A DNA stretch of 64,000 bases from Microbaculum marinum (GTDB taxonomy: Bacteria; Pseudomonadota; Alphaproteobacteria; Rhizobiales; Tepidamorphaceae). Both the position numbers and the translations under genes were made by a program. The stretch's first letter is position 1. Each line of letters begins with the position of its first letter. The stretch is taken from assembly GCF_042646165.1 (NCBI RefSeq), contig NZ_JBHRTC010000024.1; one strand, 5' to 3'. Shown one piece after another: positions 59,431 to 64,000 of this stretch. Under the pieces are notes generated by a model. That model saw only the letters and a list, made by a program, of their open reading frames with translations, searched no databases and had not been told where the DNA came from.

Positions 59431-60726
59431 TCACTGCTGGCGGACCAGTTTCTGCAGTTCCTGCTTCACCAGCCGCGGGATGAAGATGTAGCCGTCGTCC
59501 CAGCATTTGCCCTTGACCAGCCCGTCGAAGATCTCCCGCGACAGGATGACGGGAAGGTATTCCGGCGCGATCTGCGACAGGAGCTGGTGTTCCGTCTCCA
59601 GGTCGGAGATGTCGTAGCCGATGATGAGGATGCCGTCCCCGGTCGGCTTGTATCCGAACGAGGCGAGCCGCCGGTAGAACTCCCGGCTGTACTTCTCGAC
59701 GCCCCGGTCGGACGAGCGGAAGTAGATCCGCCGCCCGTCCGCTGCGTTGGCGATCGTGCGGATCGTTGTCTCGGTCGGGTCGAGGATGGTGATGTTCTCG
59801 TACTTCCGCGCAATCGTCGCCAGACTGATCTCGTCGGCCTCGGTGGCGATGCGGCCGGTCTCCGATTCCATGACGAAGTTGCTCTTCTGGTCCTTGTCGC
59901 CGACGATGATGATGCGCTTCGGGTCCCAGCCCCGGTCCTTCTCGAACTCGCGGATGCGCCGCACGGCGACGTCGACGCGGTGCGGGGCGATGTCGTAGTC
60001 GTGCGGACCGGGCAGGAACAGGTGCTCGTCGCGGACCGGGAACAGCACGAATTCGCCGGCCTCCTCGGCGTTGACCTGGTCGAGCGCCCGGATGAACCCC
60101 TCGTCGCCCTCGCCGGTCACGTATTTCCCCCACAGGTTCGTGTAGGCCGGCCGCTTCGAGGAGATCGTCACGCCGATCGCCGGGTCGTCGGCGACGATGC
60201 TGCGGGCGATCTGGTCGCCGTCGCCGACGAACAATAGCGAGAAGCCCGGCGGGAACCGGAACCGGGCCGTTCCCTCCTCGATCATGCCGCGCAGCTTGTC
60301 CTGCGAGCCGCGCACCAGGTCCTTCCAGTTGTTCCTGTTGACCTTCTTCCAGACCTGGCGGATGCCGACGACGCCGAACGCATACACGATGATGTTCGGC
60401 AGATGATACATCAGGTGCTGCTTCTCGACGGGCTCGCCGACGAGACCCCACACGTAGTCGAGCGCCTTGGCCAGCCGCTCCGGCAGCAGGAAGAAGCCCG
60501 GCAGGATCTCGATCAGCTTGTCGCCGACCTCCGGAAAGATCACCAGCACCGAGGCGAAGAACAGCGACAGCGCGGCCGCCACCTTGAGCATGAACTTGCT
60601 GAACGGCGACAGTTCCTCGAACGTGTGCGCCAGGAACGGCTCGACGGCGGCAATTTCGACCCGCTCGCCGTTCCGGATCGCGGTCGCCACCTGGATCAGG
60701 CGGTGCTTGGAGAGGCTGTTGTCCAT
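59431..60726 (-). CDS. Uncharacterised membrane protein with a large cytosolic domain
   Basis: This 431-residue protein is not recognised. Two hydrophobic segments lie at about residues 45-68 (FMLKVAAALSLFFASVLVIFP) and 105-125 (NIIVYAFGVVGIRQV). The C-terminal 300 residues look like repeated alpha/beta units with nucleotide-binding-type loops: FSLLFVGDGDQIARSI near 170 and RIIIVGDKDQKSN near 275, then DGILIIGYDISDLETE near 380. That resembles RCK/TrkA-N-type regulatory domains of ion channels, but no channel filter is visible. Neighbours give no clue. Isolated gene on the minus strand. Confidence 0.7.
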   Translation of the reverse strand: MDNSLSKHRLIQVATAIRNGERVEIAAVEPFLAHTFEELSPFSKFMLKVAAALSLFFASVLVIFPEVGDKLIEILPGFFLLPERLAKALDYVWGLVGEPVEKQHLMYHLPNIIVYAFGVVGIRQVWKKVNRNNWKDLVRGSQDKLRGMIEEGTARFRFPPGFSLLFVGDGDQIARSIVADDPAIGVTISSKRPAYTNLWGKYVTGEGDEGFIRALDQVNAEEAGEFVLFPVRDEHLFLPGPHDYDIAPHRVDVAVRRIREFEKDRGWDPKRIIIVGDKDQKSNFVMESETGRIATEADEISLATIARKYENITILDPTETTIRTIANAADGRRIYFRSSDRGVEKYSREFYRRLASFGYKPTGDGILIIGYDISDLETEHQLLSQIAPEYLPVILSREIFDGLVKGKCWDDGYIFIPRLVKQELQKLVRQQ

Positions 60727-61031
60727 GGGCGGGTGTCGGCGTGCATGAAAAGACCGCGCGGCGCGCTGTTCAATGGGAAAACCTGAAAAACGGACGGTGG
60801 AGCCGGGAGGCCGCTCCGAATGTACGCCGACACAGTGCAGCGGTTCGCGCATTCGGGCAAGGGGCGGTTGGGTTCGGCATCCGCCGCTGAAGACGCGACG
60901 CCGGCGAAGCCGAACGAGCACGCCGGCATCCGGACCGCGCAGGCACGAAGTGGCCGCTGCGACTCGGATTGGCAGCTTTTGACGGTTAAATGTCATTGCT
61001 GCCAGGCCCGTCAGCGCGGAAACTGCGTTCC
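60727..61031. other. Gene-free divergent region (305 bases)
   Basis: It lies between the uncharacterised membrane protein gene and the GlxA-type regulator gene and should contain both promoters. The right end has TTGGCA (60969 area) and TTGACG (60979 area), but no matching -10 was clear. No repeat or RNA gene was seen. Confidence 0.5.
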
Positions 61032-62042
61032 ATGACGGCCTCGGAAGACCCTGCCGGTATCGCTCCATCGTCGCCCAGGCGGGTCGTCATGCTGACCTTC
61101 GACGGCGCCAGTTCGCTCGATACCGTGGGGCCGGTGGACGTGCTGGCCGGGGCGCAGGTGGCGGTGCGATCGCCGCACCCGGTCTATGCGGTCGAATTGG
61201 TCTCGCTGGAAGGAGGACTGGTCAGGACGAGCCCGGCCGGCGTGAGGATCGACACCGTTGCCCTCGACGCGCTTCCCGACGGACCGATCGACATCCTGCT
61301 CGTCGCCGGCGGCGAAACCGCCGCCGAGGTCGCCCGGGAGGCGCGCGTCCGCGCTGCGGTCCGCGACCTTGCCGAACGGTCCGGACGCGTCGCCAGCATC
61401 TGCACCGGTGCGTTCCTGCTGGCGGAAGCGGGCCTCCTGAACCGTCGCAAGGCCACGACCCACTGGAACTGGTCGGAGCAGCTGCAGCGCGACTATCCGG
61501 AGATCGACGTCGATGCCGATCGGATCTTCGTGCAGGACGGACACGTGTATTCATCGGCGGGGATCACGGCCGGGCTGGACCTCGCCCTGGCGCTGGTCGA
61601 ACGCGACTTCGGGTCGCGGATCGCCCTCGCCGTGGCGCAGATGTGGGTGATGTTCCTCAAGCGTCCCGGCGGGCAGTCGCAGTTCAGTTCCTTCCTGCCG
61701 CCGAGCGACGCGGCGGCCGATCCGATTCTCGAGATCCTCGACTGGGCGCAGTGCCATCTGGACCAGGAGCTGAGCGTCGAGAGGATGGCCGAGTTCTGCC
61801 GGATGAGCCCGCGCACCTTTGCCCGCCGCTTCGTCGAGAGGGTCGGCAGGACGCCGTCGAAATACATCGAGAAGCTCCGCGTGCAGGCCGCGAAGGGCTA
61901 TCTGGAGTCCACCGATCTGCCGATGGATCTGATCGCCTCCGCCACCGGCTTCCGCAGCGCGGATCGCATGCGCCGGAGCTTCAACAGGGCGCTGAACGTG
62001 AACCCGCACGAATACCGGGACCGCTTTCGCATCCGCGACTGA
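61032..62042 (+). CDS. GlxA-family transcriptional regulator (DJ-1/PfpI plus AraC HTH)
   Basis: This 336-residue regulator has an N-terminal DJ-1/PfpI sensor domain (VVMLTFDGASSLDTVGPVDVL; SICTGAFLLAEAGLLNRRKATTHW, with a Cys in the nucleophile position). The C-terminal AraC-type double HTH has RMAEFCRMSPRTFARRFVERVGRTPSKYIEKLRVQAAKGYLESTDLPMDLIASATGF. Its sensor resembles the DJ-1 protein encoded 16 bases downstream, so it probably controls that gene. ATG 61032 is preferred to one 14 codons upstream. Confidence 0.92.
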   Translation: MTASEDPAGIAPSSPRRVVMLTFDGASSLDTVGPVDVLAGAQVAVRSPHPVYAVELVSLEGGLVRTSPAGVRIDTVALDALPDGPIDILLVAGGETAAEVAREARVRAAVRDLAERSGRVASICTGAFLLAEAGLLNRRKATTHWNWSEQLQRDYPEIDVDADRIFVQDGHVYSSAGITAGLDLALALVERDFGSRIALAVAQMWVMFLKRPGGQSQFSSFLPPSDAAADPILEILDWAQCHLDQELSVERMAEFCRMSPRTFARRFVERVGRTPSKYIEKLRVQAAKGYLESTDLPMDLIASATGFRSADRMRRSFNRALNVNPHEYRDRFRIRD

Positions 62043-62058
62043 ACCAGGGGAGGGCCAT

Positions 62059-62745
62059 ATGGCCGGGAACAGGAAAGTCGGAATCTACATCTTCGAGAAC
62101 ATGACCATGATCGACGGCTACGCGCCGCTGCAGTTCTTTGCACTGGCGCCGGGCGTCGACGTGTTCACCTTCGCCAGGACCTCCGAGCCGCTGATGTGCG
62201 ACGCCGGCGTCCTGCTGACCCCGCACTACGGATTCGCCGATTGCCCCGACATCGACGTGCTGGTGGTGCCCGGCGGCGGCAACGTGCTGGCGCAGATGCA
62301 GGACCCGGAGGTCATCGCCTTCATCAAGGCCGCCGGAGAGAAGGCCGACTACGTGACGTCGGTCTGCACCGGATCGCTCATCCTGGCCGAGGCGGGCCTG
62401 CTCGACGGGCACAAGGCCGCCACCCATTGGGCGTTCACGGAGGCGCTCGCGAACTACCCGAACGTCGAGCAGGTGGACGAACGGGTCTGCATCTCCGGCA
62501 ACCGGATCACCGGCGGCGGCATGACCGCCGGCCTCGACTTCGCCCTGACCGTGATCTCCGAGGTGATCGAGGAGCCCGCGGCCCACGTCATGCAGCTCCT
62601 GTTCGAGTACCGCCCCGCGCCGCCCTTCGCGTCGGGCGGCCCCGAGACGGCGCCGCAGTTCGCGGTCGAGGCCGTGCGCGGCCAGGTCGGCCAGCTGGCC
62701 GGCGACCTGTTCGCCTACACGGCGACCAAGAAAGCCGCCGCATGA
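62059..62745 (+). CDS. DJ-1/PfpI family protein, isonitrile-hydratase-like
   Basis: This 228-residue cytosolic protein has the DJ-1 fold: NRKVGIYIFENMTMIDGYAPLQFF at the start, VLVVPGGGNVLAQMQDPEV, and the nucleophile loop VTSVCTGSLILAEAGLLDGHKAATHWAFTEAL. This combination is like the isonitrile hydratase (InhA) of Pseudomonas, which turns isonitriles to N-formamides. The same Cys loop is found in the regulator encoded just upstream. Start is preceded by ggggag. Substrate specificity is a prediction only. Confidence 0.85.
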   Translation: MAGNRKVGIYIFENMTMIDGYAPLQFFALAPGVDVFTFARTSEPLMCDAGVLLTPHYGFADCPDIDVLVVPGGGNVLAQMQDPEVIAFIKAAGEKADYVTSVCTGSLILAEAGLLDGHKAATHWAFTEALANYPNVEQVDERVCISGNRITGGGMTAGLDFALTVISEVIEEPAAHVMQLLFEYRPAPPFASGGPETAPQFAVEAVRGQVGQLAGDLFAYTATKKAAA

Positions 62746-62803
62746 GACGCAGCCCCGGCGACGCACGCGCTGCGCCGCCGGTCCATCCATCGGAGAGACG
62801 GAC

Positions 62804-63163
62804 ATGAACAGAACCGACGAGACCGCCGCGGTCAGGGCGGTGGTGAGCGACTACATCAGGGGCACCGCGGAGTCCGACCCCGCGCTGCTGAGATCGGTCT
62901 TCCACGAGGCCGCAGTGATGTCCGGCTATCTCGGCCCCGACCTGTTGCTGGGCGGCCCGGAGCCGTTCTTCGAGGCCGTCGGCGCGCGCAAGGTGGGGCC
63001 CGACTACAGCGCCGAGATAACCGAGATTTCCGTTCTCGGACGGACGGCCACCGCCACGGTCGTGGAGGACAACCTGTACGATCTGTCCTTCGTCAACGCC
63101 TTCCACCTGCTGAAGGTCGACGGCGCCTGGACGATCACCTCGAAGCTCTTCCATCACGATTGA
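62804..63163 (+). CDS. NTF2-like (putative lumazine-binding) protein
   Basis: This 119-residue protein has an NTF2-like layout of the lumazine-binding-like subfamily: AVRAVVSDYIRGTAESDPALLRSVFHEAAVMSGYLG, then VVEDNLYDLSFVNAFHLLKVDGAWTITSKLFHHD. It lies 58 bases after the DJ-1 gene and is probably in the same operon. Enzyme or binding role unknown. The convergent hutC gene ends 29 bases on. Confidence 0.87.
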   Translation: MNRTDETAAVRAVVSDYIRGTAESDPALLRSVFHEAAVMSGYLGPDLLLGGPEPFFEAVGARKVGPDYSAEITEISVLGRTATATVVEDNLYDLSFVNAFHLLKVDGAWTITSKLFHHD

Positions 63164-63192
63164 TCGCGTCGTGTTGCATTTGCAGGCGCCCC

Positions 63193-63933
63193 TCACCCCC
63201 GAGGCGAAAACCGCCCCACCAGCTGCCGCGTCGTGCCGGGGTTCAGCAGTTCCACCCAGGTGATCGGCATCCGGTCGCTCCAGGTGCGCCGCTCGACCAG
63301 CAGGCAGGCGGCGCGTTCCTCGATCTCCAGCAGGCCGGCGGTCGCCGCATCCGCGTTGACGGCGCGGATCAGGTGCTCGGCGTCGGTCCAGGCGACGTGG
63401 TCGAGCAGCCAGCGGCCCGGCGGGACGGCGGCGAAGTCGGCGTGTTCTGCCTCGGGCGCCGCCTCGAGGCTGACCAGCCGGCGCTCGATCTGGATCGGCA
63501 CGCCGTCGGCCAGGTGGCGGACTGTCAGGTCCAGCACCGGCGCGCCGGCACCGACCCCGAACAGCTCGGCCGTCCGGGTGTCGGCGCGCAGGCCCCGGCG
63601 CTCCAGCAGCTCGTGGGCATAGACCTGGCCGGTCCGCGTCACCTCGGCGCCGATGTCCCAGATCTCCATGACCGCGCGCTCGGGCGTGCGGTGCGCGACG
63701 AACGAGCCGAGCCGCCGCCGGCGCACGATCAGGCCCTCGTCGGCAAGCGACGACAGCGCCTTGTTGACGGTCATCCGCGAGGCGCCGAACATCTCCATCA
63801 TCTCGTGTTCGGAGGGGATCCGCGAGCCCGGCATCCATTCGCCGCGCAGGATCGGCCGGGCGACGGCGCGGCGGATCTGCTGGTAGACCGCGCCAGACCC
63901 GTCGAGGACGGGCGGACGGTCGCGGGCGGTCAC
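63193..63933 (-). CDS. hutC: Histidine utilisation repressor HutC (GntR/UTRA)
   Basis: This 246-residue repressor has an N-terminal winged HTH (RPILRGEWMPGSRIPSEHEMMEMFGASRMTVNKALSSLADEGLIVRRRRLGSFVA) and a C-terminal UTRA domain (PIQIERRLVS, CLLVERRTWSDRMPITWVELLNPGTTRQLVGRF). The ERRTW and WVELLNPG segments are typical of HutC, which senses urocanate and represses hut genes. The GTG start at 63933 overlaps the stop of the upstream gene (GTGA), so it is transcribed with it. Confidence 0.88.
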   Translation of the reverse strand: MTARDRPPVLDGSGAVYQQIRRAVARPILRGEWMPGSRIPSEHEMMEMFGASRMTVNKALSSLADEGLIVRRRRLGSFVAHRTPERAVMEIWDIGAEVTRTGQVYAHELLERRGLRADTRTAELFGVGAGAPVLDLTVRHLADGVPIQIERRLVSLEAAPEAEHADFAAVPPGRWLLDHVAWTDAEHLIRAVNADAATAGLLEIEERAACLLVERRTWSDRMPITWVELLNPGTTRQLVGRFSPRG

Positions 63934-64000
63934 GCGAGGCCCCGCATGGTGGCGGCGAAGCGGGAGGCGATCGCCTCCGCCGCGACGTGCCGGCCGCCGG
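63930..64000 (-). CDS. hutF: C-terminal end of probable formimidoylglutamate deiminase (hutF), cut by window edge
   Basis: Only 23 codons are visible, ending at TGA 63930-63932: GGRHVAAEAIASRFAATMRGLA. The GRHV-AEAIA-RF pattern matches the C-terminus of HutF enzymes. The adjacent hutC gene, coupled by a GTGA overlap, supports this. Most of the gene lies outside the window. Confidence 0.6.
   Translation of the reverse strand, partial: GGRHVAAEAIASRFAATMRGLA

Overview
The window is a GC-rich stretch of an alphaproteobacterial chromosome, most likely from a member of the Hyphomicrobiales or a related order. The support is a RegB/RegA redox two-component pair with near-canonical features, MmcB, an intracellular PHA depolymerase, DUF2852, GSCFA and SprT-type proteins, an acetyl-CoA-type MetA, and several families of dispersed palindromes like those common in Hyphomicrobiales. 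It holds about 60 protein genes and one tRNA-Ala(GGC). No rRNA, CRISPR array, transposase or phage gene was seen.

Region by region: 1-6031 is an oligopeptide-type ABC importer (fused ATPase cut by the window edge, binding protein, two permeases) with a trailing methyltransferase. 6033-17589 is the most unusual stretch. Four glycosyltransferases and a polysaccharide-deacetylase-like protein face a divergent set: a small methyltransferase, a large ABC exporter with a degenerate and expanded nucleotide-binding domain, a lone cyclic-nucleotide-binding protein, and an MBL hydrolase. A class III nucleotide cyclase lies convergent to these. 17683-23228 holds an ATP-grasp protein, a small cytochrome c, mmcB, an SDR, a lytic transglycosylase and a second, membrane-bound cyclase. 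23.25-24.8 kb is an AT-rich island with two orphan genes. 24845-29479 (minus strand) carries a DNA glycosylase, YaiI, a serine hydrolase and regBA.

29622-31345 is an ABC-2 exporter, followed by a DUF985 cupin and a PHA depolymerase fused to a helix-hairpin-helix domain. Then come DUF2852, a SprT-like metallopeptidase and tRNA-Ala. 35600-38216 encodes a secreted metzincin protease and a small secreted partner sharing a short C-terminal/N-terminal motif. A GSCFA-TPR protein follows. 39880-52247 is a long minus-strand catabolic locus: CoA-transferase pair, multicopper oxidase, iron alcohol dehydrogenase, aldehyde dehydrogenase, glutamine-synthetase-like ligase, TRAP transporter and N-formylglutamate-amidohydrolase-like enzyme. 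A divergent RpiR regulator sits at its head, and palindromic repeats lie in most of its large gaps.

54445-57161 is a radical-SAM plus DUF4130-UdgX DNA-repair pair behind a strong promoter overlapped by an SOS-box-like site. metA (57182-58117, minus) has a structured leader resembling the SAM-I/SAM-IV riboswitch clan. The right end holds a RibD-type reductase, NTF2-fold proteins, an orphan membrane protein, a GlxA-type regulator beside an isonitrile-hydratase-like DJ-1 protein, and hutC with the last codons of a probable hutF.

The best candidate for an undescribed system is the glycosyltransferase / degenerate-ABC / cyclic-nucleotide neighbourhood at 6.0-17.6 kb.
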